Source of the DNA: Gonatopus flavifemur
Taxonomy: Eukaryota > Arthropoda > Insecta > Hymenoptera > Dryinidae
DNA: 64,000 bases
Reading direction: 5' to 3'
Assembly: GCA_018340375.1 (NCBI GenBank)
Contig: JAFFJZ010000006.1
Coordinates: 10,124,001 to 10,188,000 of the forward strand
In this document: in pieces, positions 27,521-39,657 of the stretch
Layout of the letters: every line of letters starts with the position of its first letter
Position numbering within the stretch: the stretch's first letter is position 1
Notes under the pieces: model-generated
Told to the model about the DNA's origin: nothing
The model's database searches: none
Seen by the model: the letters and a program-made list of their open reading frames with translations, nothing else
Program-made: the position numbers and the translations under genes

Positions 27521-27985
27521 CTCTCTTGCTTAGATCGTAAGGTTGCGCCGTATACGCCATTGCCAAGGCCAAGATCTCGTGTTCGCCTTCCTATATCTTT
27601 GTACACCACCCTCTTATTTCTTCTCCTTCTTCGTACCTCCTACCCTCGTACGTAAAGTTGAAACGATCTTGGATTTTATACAAAGGTTATATCGAGACCT
27701 TTCACATTCCCTGACTTTGTTCTTTCACGGTAGATGGATGGCTTTAGAAAAATCACTTTTGGTACCACATTTAGTCTGGAATCTTGATACCATTCTCCAA
27801 CAATTCGAATAAATAAAAGGATGTGCAACAGCAAGTGATGGACTGTGTTAAGTTTAATTAATGGATTCACCGAAGAGGAAACCAAATCCCTCCTCTCTCG
27901 ATGTGTATCCAAATATATAGTTAACCGTACATACCGCATCCTCTGACGAAGTATAATGTATACACGTGCATCTGGTTTGTTGCAG

Positions 27986-30900
27986 TGCTACGAGACGAGT
28001 TTCGGGCGGAACCGCAGGACACGAGGGTCGCAGCCGGGGAGACCGCTATGCTCGAGTGCGGACCGCCTCGGGGCAATCCTGAACCAACCCTGGTGTGGAA
28101 GAAGAACGGCCATGTTATAGACTTGGAAACCACTAAGCGGTAAGTCATCCAAATATCTTGTTGGATTTGAAACATACAAAAACAGAATTATCATTATATT
28201 TTTTTCAAAGACAAACGAAATCCAACGAAATCAAACGAAAAGGATGAAGAGTTTAATGTTCCGACATCTATTCGTTCTTCATGTTCTTCTCCTTTCTCTT
28301 TTCCGAAGAAGACACAAAAGTCCGTAATCTACCGCGTTATTTGCATGAGAATGGCGTTAAAGGATGTCCCCCATTATTCTTCTCTCGGTTATCTTTGTCC
28401 GCTTAGCTCGATCTTTCTCTTCTTCCATAACACCCCGCACACCTCTATCCATTCGCAAGCTAATAGACGAACACTCGTTTCTTATTCAGATTTCTCTCTC
28501 CTCAGAGCGAAAAACCGTCTTTCCCATTTCTTAATGCATCCACTTTGTCTTGGGACAGTCAATTTTCTCTGACATTATCAACGTCAAGGATTAAACGCAT
28601 TTCCCATTCATTCATTGGAAAAACATTGTTCCAAGCGAGCGTGTGGGATCGTTTTTATGACCTGTATGATAATTGATAAGCGTCGATAAACCGCGATGAT
28701 CATACTTTTTCTCGAAATCTACTACGAGAACAAAGAAAATAGCAGCGTTTAATCTGTACGATAAATTAGAATTCACTATAGAAATGAAATTCTCCGCGAC
28801 ATCGATGCGACAATCTAAACAATAGGGAGGGAAAACGTAGAAACTCGGGAGAGGAGGATTCGTTTGGTAACATGCACGGAAGGAAATTAATTGATACTAT
28901 AAATTAAAGGACGCCTCTACAATCGATTTCCCGTGGTTGTTGTCGTTTCTCTTGTTACCGAGACAAATTGGACTGTGTATCCGAATGATTTAAATTTAAA
29001 ACAAGGTTGAGGGTTTATATTCTTATTAAGATAGACATAAACGTGTATTTGTTTTTGTTAGAATCAAACTCGCGGAGGGTGGAAATTTGATGATATCTGA
29101 CGTTCAACGAGCGGATCAGGGGAAATATCAATGCGTCGCTAGAAATATGGTGGGCAGTAAAGAATCGTCTGTCGCTACGCTTACGGTTCATGGTGAGTTT
29201 TATTGAAAAACTGTTGGTATTGCTGGTGTGTGGGTGTTTTATCTAACAGGTGTGTTTTTTTTATTTATAGTGAAGCCCTATTTCATATCGATGCCCACGA
29301 ATCAAACCATTTTAACCGATCAAATGGCCGAATTCGCTTGCGAGGTTGGTGGAGATCCCCCACCGGAAATCTTATGGCGTCGTAACGATGGAAAAATGCC
29401 GATCGGAAGAGCTCGCATCATGGACAATAAGAGCCTTCATATCGATAAAGTTATACCCCAGGATCAAGGGACGTACATCTGTGACGCGGAGAATAGCGTT
29501 GGTGCTATATCCGCGAGTGCTACCCTTACAGTACATTGTAAGTAGGATAACATTTCCAAAACACTTGAGTTTGCAGGATTTTTTTATATGATCTCTCGTG
29601 ATATACAAAGAGAACAGAGATGATGATTTTTAGAAGGGGGAAAAAATTTTAAGCAATATCTTACTTTCCAGCGAGACCGGTTTTTACAAACTTCCCTAAG
29701 GACGAAGTAGTAAGCACAGGCTCGGATGCAACTTTCTCTTGTGCCGCACGCGGTGCTCCGAAACCTTCAATCTTCTGGACCCGTGAAGGTTCCCAGGAAT
29801 TAATGTTTCCCGGCAACACCTATCAGGGTCGTTATACGGTCACCGAAGATGGAAGTCTGCACATTAAGGGGGCTATTAGGAAAGATGAGGGTTATTATAT
29901 CTGTAGTGCTATTAGCCAGGCTGGCGCCAGCACTGCTTCGGTATTTCTTCAGGTAAACGATTGTATAACTTGTGTAACACGTTCATTATTCTTTCAAACG
30001 ATTTCATTAATTAATATTTTTCTATCAAATTCTCAGGTGACATCGATAGAAGAAGTACCCCCGCCTATAATAGAACTCGGCCCAGCCAATCAAACTATTC
30101 CGTTGAAAAGTACCGCGACGTTACCCTGTCGTGCCGTTGGTACACCCACGCCAAAAGTTCGTTGGCACAAAGACGGAGTTATCGTTCAATTGGGAAATCG
30201 AATAACAATGGCCAATAACGGAACCCTCTTCATCGAGGATCTTCAATCTAGCGATTCCGGTCTATACACTTGTATAGCTTCGTCCGAATCGGGCAATACG
30301 TCTTGGTCGGCCACCCTAACTGTTAGTTCTAGCACAACGCTTCACAGAACGCCAGATATATCTGCTTTGCCGCAAAATCCCAGTAAGCCTAGGATAGTCA
30401 ATGCCACTAGCAATTCCGTAACGCTCACGTGGAGTCCTGGACACGAAGGACAAAGTAAAATCATTGGCTATAATATCGAATACTTTAGCAGTAATTTAAA
30501 CACTGGTTGGGTTTTGGCTGCATCGGGAGTCGTTGATGATACTTACACGGTATATATATATGAATATAAATCATTTGTTTTCTCATAAAAATGATATACT
30601 AATTCAGAAAAATTGTTGATTTTAGGTAACGGATTTGAAACCTGATACCGATTACGTATTCCTGGTACGAGCGGAAAATAGTCATGGTTTATCGTTGCCT
30701 GGACCACTGTCGGATGTAGCTCATACGACTAGCGCGGACCAACAATCCGTACCACAGATAGATCTCACTCGAGTGAGGGATCGATTGAATAGCGAGATAT
30801 TACATTTAAGAGACGTTCAACCACTCACAAGTACTAGCGTGAAAATTATGTGGGACGTGAGTATATGCAATTTTTATAATCAATCTTTCAATTCGATATC

Positions 30901-33900
30901 AGCAGCAGATTTGATGGAGTACGAATTTTCAGATTCTTGGTGCTCCGGACCTGGTGGAAGGCCTTTACATACGTTATCGAGAATCATCGGAAAAGCCTGA
31001 GTACCAAATGGTTACTGTACTCAACGCTGGAGCAACCAGTTACGTGTTGACGAATTTGAAAAAGTATACTCGTTATGAATTTTTTTTAGTACCATTCTAT
31101 AAAACGATCGAGGGTAGGCCAAGTAACGTGAAATTGGCGACGACCCTGGAGGACACACCTTCGGCTCCGCCTGAAAATATTCACGTTGGAATGATAAATA
31201 TGACGTCCGCGTTCGTTCGATGGTCCCCACCGCCCAAACACGAGCAAAATGGACAATTGATCGGGTACAAAGTAAGTTATCGTTAAATTAGAATGAGAAT
31301 CAATAATCAATGACACGGATAAAAAAATATGACTCAATAATATTTTTATAGATTCAGATCAAGAGCAACAGCAGTCACAAAGTGTTGGGTCAAATGTCAT
31401 TGAACGCTTCCACTACATCGGTGATTATCAATAGTTTAACAACGGGTGGGCTCTACACGGCTCGAGTGGCTGCCCTCACTCGAGTTGGTTTGGGTCCATT
31501 TTCAGCACCGACGTACCTGAATATGGATCCCGGACAGTTGAATCAAACACCACCGAGAACCGATCCCAGCCACGGAGGAGCTTCCATCGTGAGAGAAACT
31601 TGGTTTCTCGTGATGATGATTACCATGGCGTTTACCATAATAGCTGCCCTTTTAGGTGCTTTATACGTGAAACGTAGACAAGCGATGAGCAAACAATTGG
31701 GTCACCTGAACGTTCCCGTAGGCACAGCAAACGATATTTGTCATTTGAACAAAGATGGTCTGTGGTTGGAACGCGGTTGGAGACCAACCAACACCATGCA
31801 AGCCTCCAACGATAAAGATTGCGAGACGAAATTACTTAACAATCCACAAATTCTTGGCCCAGGAATAGTGAGCATGGCCGGATCGGAGTACGCGGAAGTC
31901 AATTTAACAACCTTCTATAATACCAGAAAACAACTGCAAGCTCCACCAGAACCTTACGCGACCACAACTTTGTGCGTTGGAAGTCGAAGTCCCGATTCCA
32001 TGGAAACAAGTCAAGGTCAGAAATCAAATTCCAGCGACTCTTGCGTGAAACCTGATTATTCGAGTTTGGATTCGGGTCAGGAACCCAATAAATCCACAAT
32101 GTCACCGAGCAGTGACAACACCAGCAGCGTTTACGCCGAAGATAATGCCGCGGAAATGCAGAGAAGACAACAGTTTCGATTACAACAATCGAACGATAAT
32201 CAAGCGGGGATGCCGAATTGGTCGGATTTTATGCCTCCTCCTCCGGAACACCCTCCTCCTCCAGGAACTTCTTTGATCGGTAGAATGCAGCAACAGCAGC
32301 AGCAACAACAGCAAGCGGCGTTCAGCCCACATTTGGGCAAACGAACCGTTCAAAACGACTTGGACGGTTCCGTGTCCGGGAATTCCCAGAGTCCTCCCAC
32401 CCCGCCGGTCAGAGTGGGGAACAATTTCAGCTCCTCTCCCACCCCGTGGAGCACGCAAAATCAACACGATCCCGCAAATCACGTGAATCTACCGCAGGGT
32501 CGGTACACCACTTTACCTCCTCAAACGAATCCCCCGCCGGTACCGTCTTTCCCACAAGGTTTCAATCACTACGACTTCAAAAGTCAAGAGAACGAATACG
32601 AGAGCGGTTCCGTCATATACGGACATCAAAATGGATTAGCGGATAATTATAGAACTCATCACGACACGGGAGGATACAATCGCATGAATCATCCCAATCC
32701 CCACTTGGATCGTCCCATGGTCAACGAAGACATTTATCGACATAACGAAGATATGTTCTGCAACGATAATCCTTATCAACCTGAAAACGACGAGTGGGAT
32801 AGAAAATCTTGCGATTCGAATACCCATTCGGACATGTGTTGTTCCTGTTCGGAGTCCAGTTGTCTCTATGCGGACACCATGGATTATAACAATCAATTCG
32901 CCGCCGGTTGTACCCATAACAATAGAGGAGCCTCGAGGAGCAGGAACAATAGGAGTCCACGACGGAAGAATAGAACGTCTTCGCCAACTTACAGCAGCGA
33001 TAGCAATTACTCTTGTATACCGCACAGACAGTGCGGTACAACAAGTTCTCAAGAAAGACAAAGGCACAATCGTAGTAAAGGTAATTTTTCATCGATCTCG
33101 ATTTACCTCCCCCGGATAAAACGAAAATCCATAGAATCTGACGAAATAAATTTCATGAGATTCGGTCAAAATATCCCAACAAACAAAAAGATATCTATTC
33201 GTATCTGAAAGATGTCTTGAAAGACTTTCGTGAAGATATCTTTTTATCATCTCAAAGATGTCTTGTGCAACGAATTTCAACAAGTTTTAGATATCTCAAA
33301 AATGTCTTGCACAAGATATCTTATAGACACGCTGACGAAGATATGTTTTAGATATCTTTGGGATGTCTTTTTGAAGTCATGAGGACACCCCAGATAGTAC
33401 AAAAGAATCACTGATGAGCTCCAAAAAAGGAATATGGCAAGATTTTTGCCCTTCGTATTTGGACAATTCTCAAGAGATGTAACAGATATTCAAAAACTCT
33501 TTCAAGATGTCTTTCAGAAATACCTCAAAGACATGTTCCTTAAATTTCTTTAAAATATCGAAAAGACATCATTTCGACATATCTTGAAGATATATCTTTT
33601 GTGATGTCATTTAGATATCTAAAAACCATTCTTCCGATGTATCTCAAAGATGTTTTCCTAAAGATATCTTGTACATGTCTTTAAGACCTTGAGTATTTGT
33701 CGAGATTGTAGAAGATTCAATCAGAATCACATTGAAAAAATATATTTATCTGATTAAATCTCATTGAAAACCCACACAGCATTTCAGTTCTAAAAGATAT
33801 TTCAAGCTAAATTTAAGAAATCTTATGCAACATGAAAAGATATCTTTGAGAGATCTAAAACAGTTCTTACTTCTCCAAAATTTCTATAAGATGTTTGAAA

Positions 33901-34380
33901 GATATAATCTCGGAAGAAAAGTTTTAGATCTTCTAAAAGATATCTTTTAGATGTCTTTTAGAAGTAAGAACTGTTTTTGACATCTTGCGGATATCTTTTC
34001 ATGTTGTATAAGACTTCTTAAACTTTTCTGAACAGTTCCTAAAGATGTCTTGAAGTCCAAAAGTGATGCATGTGAATGGTTGAATAGGATTAGGAATTAG
34101 GTTGAACATTGTGCAAGATTGAATGGGATTTGGCAGGAATCAATGGTTTTGTTGAACCAGGGATCCAAGTCAACAGTTAAATTCAACAGTTTTCTCTCTT
34201 ACAGACAAAATACCTAGTTTTCCAAGGACAGGTGGATATCCTCAGCACAATTCTTCGGCATCGAATACCATGAGCAGTTCGGGAAGTCAGAGATACAACA
34301 AGTTGAGCAGTATGTTCATCGGCAACAATCCGAACGTGCCAACGGAATCTAGTCGGCTAAGCGATCACCGTGAGAGTTAA
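27986..34380 (+). CDS. robo: Roundabout (Robo1-like) axon guidance receptor, 3' part of gene
   Basis: Slit receptor of the neuronal plasma membrane, controlling midline crossing. Nine exons: 27986-28139, 29062-29192, 29271-29537, 29672-29952, 30037-30549, 30626-30856, 30933-31271, 31352-33080 and 34205-34380. All have GT-AG borders and phases that join, giving 1,272 residues plus stop. In order they encode Ig2 (LRDEFRAEP start; Cys in LECGPP and YQCVAR), Ig3 (FACEVGG/YICDAEN), Ig4 (FSCAARG/YICSAIS), Ig5 (LPCRAVG/YTCIASS), three FN3 repeats, a membrane span near 31,600-31,668 followed by KRRQ, and a long tail. In the tail I see a CC0-like [11 protein letters not shown], a CC1 PYATTTL, a CC2-like run of prolines ([11 protein letters not shown]), a CC3-like PPPVP and a short glutamine tract. 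CC2 and CC3 favour Robo1 over Robo2/3 (established for flies). The signal peptide and Ig1 are absent from the window. If the last intron is retained the tail instead ends at 33,208. Confidence 0.93.
33190..33720. repeat. AGATATCTT/AAGATGTCTT-rich block in last robo intron
   Basis: The last robo intron begins with a stretch in which short AGATATCTT and AAGATGTCTT words recur every few tens of bases in both orientations. It also contains a CCCAGATAGTAC-like end near 33,388. It resembles the body of the inverted-repeat element at 33,771, so it is probably an older, decayed relative rather than a regulatory array. Confidence 0.55.
33771..34072. mobile_element. Foldback MITE, CCCACACAGCA end, in robo intron
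   Basis: The left arm starts CCCACACAGCATTTC and contains TTATGCAACATGAAAAGAT and ACAGTTCTTACTTCT. The right arm carries the reverse complements (AGAAGTAAGAACTGT, ATCTTTTCATGTTGTATAAG) and fades near 34,072. Sequence and end are closely related to the element at 35,740. It has no coding capacity. The exact right border is uncertain. Confidence 0.65.
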
Positions 34381-34975
34381 ATCTTGTTGTCGATCTTCGA
34401 TTATCAACAAAAGGAAGAAAGATAGACACGATGGACGAAAAATAGATTCGCTATTCGCTGTTCGAGACCACCAGATTCCCTCTGCTAAAGATGTATGATT
34501 GATTTTCGCGATTTTTCAGAAATTCTGATTAATATTTTTTTATCACGAAACCTGAAGAATTGTTATTTGCTTGTTCATTTTTTCGGCATTATCAATCGCT
34601 CGAATCGGAAGTTGGAAACAGATTTGAATTCTAGGGGAGAAACAAGTAATAACATCTTCGATTCGCGCTCTTAAATTTTCCCCTAATAAATATAAATAAA
34701 TGTATAAATATATTCGTACAATGTGGCTCAGCGTCCGTAACACATCAGTAGGAAGTCGATGTATTATCCAATATACCGCATACAGTATACAGAGACTCAA
34801 AGATTGTTTTTTTCCTATTGTCAAAGAGGTGATGTCTCTGTGTTTTATTTTTGACAAATCATCGTGTGACCACATCGACGCTCGGACACGTTGTATATAT
34901 CATATAACAAACACATTTCTGTGTGTACTCGGCCGGAACGCACAACGGATGAATAAATAAAAAATGATGATGCTA
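34381..34975 (+). other. robo: robo 3' UTR (putative extent)
   Basis: Follows the robo TAA. Overlapping AATAAA signals at about 34,952-34,961 would end the transcript near 34,975. No other gene is visible here. The end point is inferred from the signal alone, and later signals could also be used. Confidence 0.45.
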
Positions 34976-35100
34976 ATTTCATCGATAATGATCAATACTG
35001 TCTTTAATGTGCGTAGTGTATTTTTGAGATACAAGTTGAAAATTTTCGCCATCAAGAATCTCTCTCGCAAAATAACGTTCCTAAATCATTGTTAAGGGAA

Positions 35101-35101
35101 A

Positions 35102-35133
<32 letters not shown>

Positions 35134-35134
35134 A
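35101..35134. repeat. (AAAG)n microsatellite
   Basis: About eight perfect AAAG units just downstream of the robo 3' region. Confidence 0.85.
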
Positions 35135-35739
35135 CACAAAGTATTCGAGACGTCATTCTTCCAAAACGAAATACTTAAATTAAATGAATAAATGAGAAGT
35201 TGATATGTTTAACGATTGATGAATGAAACAAAGCTAAGTAAGATGTATTATCATATCAAACGGTTTTTGTATACACTGTACAAAGTTGGTTATTGAGATT
35301 AGTCATTAGTTTATAATTTACACTTATCGTAAATAAATATTATAATACGTGAGGTAGAATTAAACGATTAATAATTATCTATAACTCGACGGAAAAGTCA
35401 CCGACAAATTATCAAGTGCATTTACGTTTCTGATACTTCCTAAGCAGATCATTACTAACAAACATTCTTTCATCAAGTTTCTCACCGTACTGCAACAGGT
35501 TTTATTCCAACTACTTGTTGGGGTTTTAGTTTTTGTGAAACTATCTCACCTTTGTGATCGACTTTTGTCTCATTGCTCAAATGAATCATGCTGAAAATGA
35601 TCCCTCGAAGATATTTACGTTGCGAATCGATCATCGTTTTATGAATTTATTGCAATTATTTGTACGTATTAACTGTCAATTAACTGTCTGAGAGAATAAT
35701 TGATTTCAAGTTGAACGTAGATACGATGGTAATCGGTTA

Positions 35740-36075
35740 CCCATACAGCACTCGTTGTCTAAAAGATATCTTCAGAAATAATTAAGAACAATGCAAGAAG
35801 TCTTATGCAACATAAATAGACATCTATTAGAAGTCTTGAACTGTTCACATTTCTAAAAGATATCTTCAAAAACGTTTTCAGAAACTTTTTAGAATTTTCT
35901 AAAAGACATCCATCAGAAATTACTAAAAGGTTTCTGAAAACGTTCTTGAAGATGTCTTTTAGATATGAGAACGGTTCAAGACCTCTAAAAGATGTCTATT
36001 TATGTTGCATAAGACTTCTTGCATTGTTCTCAATTATTTCTGAAGATATCTTTTAGACAACGAGTGCTGTGTGTA
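35740..36075. mobile_element. Foldback MITE with CCCATACAGCAC end
   Basis: This is an almost complete hairpin. The left arm, from 35,740 (CCCATACAGCACTCGTTGTC then TAAAAGATATCTTCAGAAAT), is mirrored by the right arm ending near 36,075 (ATTTCTGAAGATATCTTTTA then GACAACGAGTGCTGTGTG). TA flanks both ends. Internal words such as CAAGAAGTCTTATGCAACAT occur in both arms and in the intronic relative at 33,771. No ORF. It lies in the robo-SIK3 intergenic space. Confidence 0.8.
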
Positions 36076-38079
36076 TAGTTGAAACGAATGCCAATTGCAA
36101 CTGCGATTTCGAAGAACAATAAAATAATTGAAGGAAAATTATTACGGGAAAAAGTAACGATTGTTCGAATTCGCGCAGAACACTCGGATCTTTCTAACTA
36201 CAAATTTCTCCCCCCTGAATTCATTTTTCAGATTACGAGGAGTTGTTCTCGATTCAAAATCACTGCCTCCGAATGTGAGAAGAGATAAACATTTGAGTAT
36301 TATATTTCTTAACAATAATAAGAATATATTTTCATCATTTTCAAATATTTTATTGTACTCGATGGTTTAGTTGTTTTCTTTTAATTCAAAGTCTTTCCTC
36401 TGTACGCATCGAAAGCACTGCCCTAATATCACGAGATAATTGAGAAATTGGAAAAGTTCGCATGATTAGCCATTAGCCTTGCGATTATTAAACAAGAAGA
36501 AATAAAAATGAAAAATATTATAAGTGTTGAAGGAGAGTAGATGATAATCGTTACGATTTGTTCAATGGAGAGATAAAAATAACACACAGATTCAACCTAT
36601 AGTGATACATAGAGGATAAGTTTAGATTTAACTCAAACGAAATATAGAATTTTGTGTATAATGAGCGAGAAACAGAGAAGGATCGACATTCGTAAAATTC
36701 CATCCAAGGAGAATAAAAGAAGAAGATATTTTGTCTTTGTGAGGAAAAAAGAACGGATCTTTGAAGTATTTGAGAATGAAAAAATCGTATATTGTTTTTT
36801 TCACAGACAGGAAAAAGTTGGGAAAAAGATAGTATCATTGTACATAAACCTCTTTCATCATTGTTTTTCGAATGCACAAATGGGAACACATTTTCTCTGT
36901 TTAGAACTCTACTCTGTTAAATATCCTTTGTACAAGTATTTCCGTTTCTTTCTCGAAAGGAGTGTAAGGCTGTGTCCGTTTGAACGTAACGAACCATCGT
37001 ATCAATACGGGTTGATAAAACAAACATAATGTATTATTTTTATATAATTTGCCATCTTGGAACGTTTGTTACTATGGTTCGTAAGACTTGTGTATAAATA
37101 AAAAAAAAAACATAACGGACGACGAGTTGTATTTTTTTCTGAAATTTAGAAAAAGAGCAGGAAACTCGACAAAACTATTGTAAAATTGATCGAATTAATG
37201 TTAGACAAGAAAATATAATAATATAATTCGAGATAGTAAAGTACCTTCCGAGAGTCAGGTACAGGCACGAATATACGTATATGTCCAACGTTCAATTGAA
37301 CGCATTGGACATTCAAAACGTATGTATACCCTAGAAAAAACAACAAAAAAAAAGAAGAAAAAAGAGCAGTGAAATGTAAGTTAGACGTATAATAATTAGA
37401 ATAACGTCAAATTAATCCATATCATTAAAAAGAAAGAAAGACAGAATGAGGAGAAGAATGATGATCACGGTTGAATAATTTGCGGTTACGAAATTCAAAT
37501 TCAATATTTCGAAATTGGCTCGCAAGTGTAATTAAAGGCTGATGGGTGTTTTTATTTAAATTTAAATTAACAAACGAAAAACAATTAAATTTAATTATCA
37601 AATTTTGTACATAATAAAATCCGGAAAAAGCATCGTCAATGTTTTATATTAGAATAATATAACTTATTTATTATTGCTATGAAAATGAATGATCCAAATT
37701 GGTGTCAACTATTCGATTCGACGAAACAATTGAATTGTGAAATTATGATATTTGATAAATTAAGGATTATACATATTAAACGACAGACGCACGACTGTAG
37801 ATAATTTATAACAATCGCTATTGTCAAGTAATCCATATACATATATATATATAAATATATATACATATATACTATTATATGTATATATTCAAAATGATAT
37901 AATAAACGTATATCATTACATCATACTGGTAATAATGATTAATAAAAGGTAATGTTGAAAATTATACGTTTAGGGTTTCATTCCACGACCTTTACCCTAG
38001 TCCAAGAATTCTTCTTTTTTTTTAATGGAATTAAAGAAGAGATACTGGAATTCACAGCAAATTTCCAACAACTCTGAAC
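36076..38079. other. Intergenic AT-rich sequence, no gene seen
   Basis: Lies between the robo 3' region and the first hAT-like MITE. It contains only short frames without recognisable domains, A-rich runs, and a TA-rich microsatellite near 37,838-37,890. I see nothing else in it. Confidence 0.5.
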
Positions 38080-38351
38080 TAGGGATGGGCGATAATTTAC
38101 AGTACCGATACTTTCTATACAAAATTTGTCGAGCTTATATTGAACTTGATAAATTATCGATAAAAATTTTATCAAAAGTATCGAAACTGTCAACCCTGCT
38201 TAAAGAATCTCATTGAACCGATTGATTCTCATTGATTCCGATGCAGAAAACTGATTCAACCCATTGAGAATCAAATTTGAATGGGTTTGATTCAGTTTTC
38301 TGCATCGGAATCCATGAGATTCTCTAAGCAGGGAAGTATTGCCCATTCCTA
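38080..38351. mobile_element. hAT-like MITE (TAGGGATGGGC ends)
   Basis: Starts TAGGGATGGGCGATAATTT and ends AAGTATTGCCCATTCCTA, an imperfect terminal inverted repeat. The flanking 8-mers CTCTGAAC and CTCTAAGC agree at six of eight positions, consistent with a decayed 8-bp target duplication as made by hAT elements (established for hAT). Internally there is a hairpin around 38,225-38,335 built on GATGCAGAAAACTGA and its complement. Non-autonomous. Confidence 0.6.
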
Positions 38352-38706
38352 CTCTAAGCAACCAGTTGTTGAGGATTTTCAGGGCGTTTGCGTCGTCAAA
38401 TGCGTAGCGACATACTGTAAACGTCAAAATTTTCAACAAGTCGTTGGGGATTCAATCGGGGATTTCCAAGGCTCGATTGTCAGGCTTTAAACAGTTTTTT
38501 TCCCAGGAAATGACAAAGATCTTATCCAAGATCTTGTGCCTGTATTGCCAGACTCTTATCCGGACTTTTTAGCGAGTGTTCCCATACTCTTGCTGTATCA
38601 ACTTCTTTCAACAGATCCAGAAGGAAGTGAGGAAGCAGATCTCCCTGATGGATTCGTTGGACAAGTTCTGAACATGAGAGAGAGAGGGAGAGTGTGTCCA
38701 TTACTT

Positions 38707-38812
38707 CCCACATAGCACAAGTGTCTTAGTAATATCTCCAGAATATTCTGGAGACATTGTAATATTGTCAGAATATTCTGGAGATATTATTGAGACATTT
38801 GTGCTATATGGG
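38707..38812. mobile_element. 106-bp MITE, CCCACATAGCAC ends
   Basis: Ends CCCACATAGCACAAGTGTCT and AGACATTTGTGCTATATGGG are inverted copies. The interior is built from paired AGAATATTCTGGAGA-type words, so the whole element can fold. No coding capacity. It shares its termini with the elements at 35,740, 38,893 and 43,291. Confidence 0.72.
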
Positions 38813-38892
38813 TTGTCCTCACGCACAAAATGGAATAGCTGAGACAGCTGCTCATTTTTTTAGCTGCTATAGCTGAAATGATTGCAGCTATA

Positions 38893-39119
38893 CCCAAGTA
38901 GCACAAGAACATTTCAAATATTCTGCGTTCATTCCGTGATCATGCATAGAATGTGCAGATGAGCCTGTTTTGGATAAATTCGAATAATATGTTCTGAGAA
39001 TGTGCACAGAATATACTTATCCAAAACAGTCTCATTCGAAGATCCTAAGAATGTTCATAAAACATGCTCAGAACTTCCAAGAACCTTCTTAGCATTTCTA
39101 ACCTGTTGTGCTACTTGGG
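38893..39119. mobile_element. 227-bp MITE, CCCAAGTAGCAC ends, TA flanks
   Basis: Starts CCCAAGTAGCACAAGAACAT and ends TTGTGCTACTTGGG, with TA at 38,891-38,892 and 39,120-39,121. The interior has further inverted words (AGAATGTGCAGATGAG versus the complement near 39,025-39,060). The flanks are rich in AGCTG/CAGCT words and may be another, older element. Confidence 0.72.
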
Positions 39120-39657
39120 TAGCTATTCTGGCGAGTACAGTAGGAAATCGTTGCTGTGGCTGCACAGTTTTCGTCGTTGGTGTTTGGATAGCTGAATAAT
39201 TTAGCTGTGAGACTTTCGCTGTAGCAGCTACATCCCAAATAGCAATCCCTGTTGAAAAACCCAGCTGGGTTCGACCATGCTGGATAGGACCAGTAGAAAT
39301 TTGGTTACACGGTTGAATCATGGAAGGTAAGACCATGCTGGGTAGGATCTACCTATATGGGACCAACATGGTCCTACCTTGGTCCTCTATAGGTAGGTCC
39401 TACTCAACATGGTTTTATCTAGGTTAGTATTACCCAGTAAGGTTCCACCTAGGTCAGCACTATCCTGCATAGTTGTACCTAACTTCACTAACCTAATACC
39501 TACATAAGTCAGACCGTGTTCGATTTAAACTCTGATACTATTAAGTGAATCCTCAAAATTCCAGTAGTATGAAGCAAAATCACCCAGGGATTTCAATTTT
39601 ATTATATTTTACTAGAGCTTCATCTCGCTGGCATTTCATGATTTTCTTTTCATTATA

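Larger units (their letters stand above)
1..27985 (+). other. robo: Putative long robo intron / upstream non-coding region
   Basis: No exon could be supported in this stretch on either strand. The open frames are short, of low complexity or inside transposons. The first recognisable robo exon, at 27,986, starts in mid-codon and in mid-gene with Ig domain 2, so the preceding intron must extend left of it. A signal peptide and Ig1 are expected further upstream, and I looked for an Ig1-like exon here without finding one. About 1-8,380 looks like unique sequence with simple repeats. About 8,381-10,747, 14,655-15,760 and 19,944-23,400 hold transposon remnants. About 10,750-14,650, 15,760-19,940 and 23,400-27,985 show only simple repeats. 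That the whole stretch is a single robo intron is inference. Confidence 0.5.

Noticed and set aside
32636..33092. Open frames of 120-143 residues on the - strand opposite the robo tail exon
   Set aside because: They are antisense shadows of a long, compositionally biased coding exon and have no domain or splice support.
33190..34072. CRISPR-like or regulatory array of GATATCTT words
   Set aside because: Spacing and orientation are irregular, the genome is eukaryotic, and related transposon ends explain it.
36652..37029. 125-residue + strand frame, Lys/Arg/Phe-rich
   Set aside because: No domain resemblance, AT-biased composition and no splice or promoter context; its complement is equally open.
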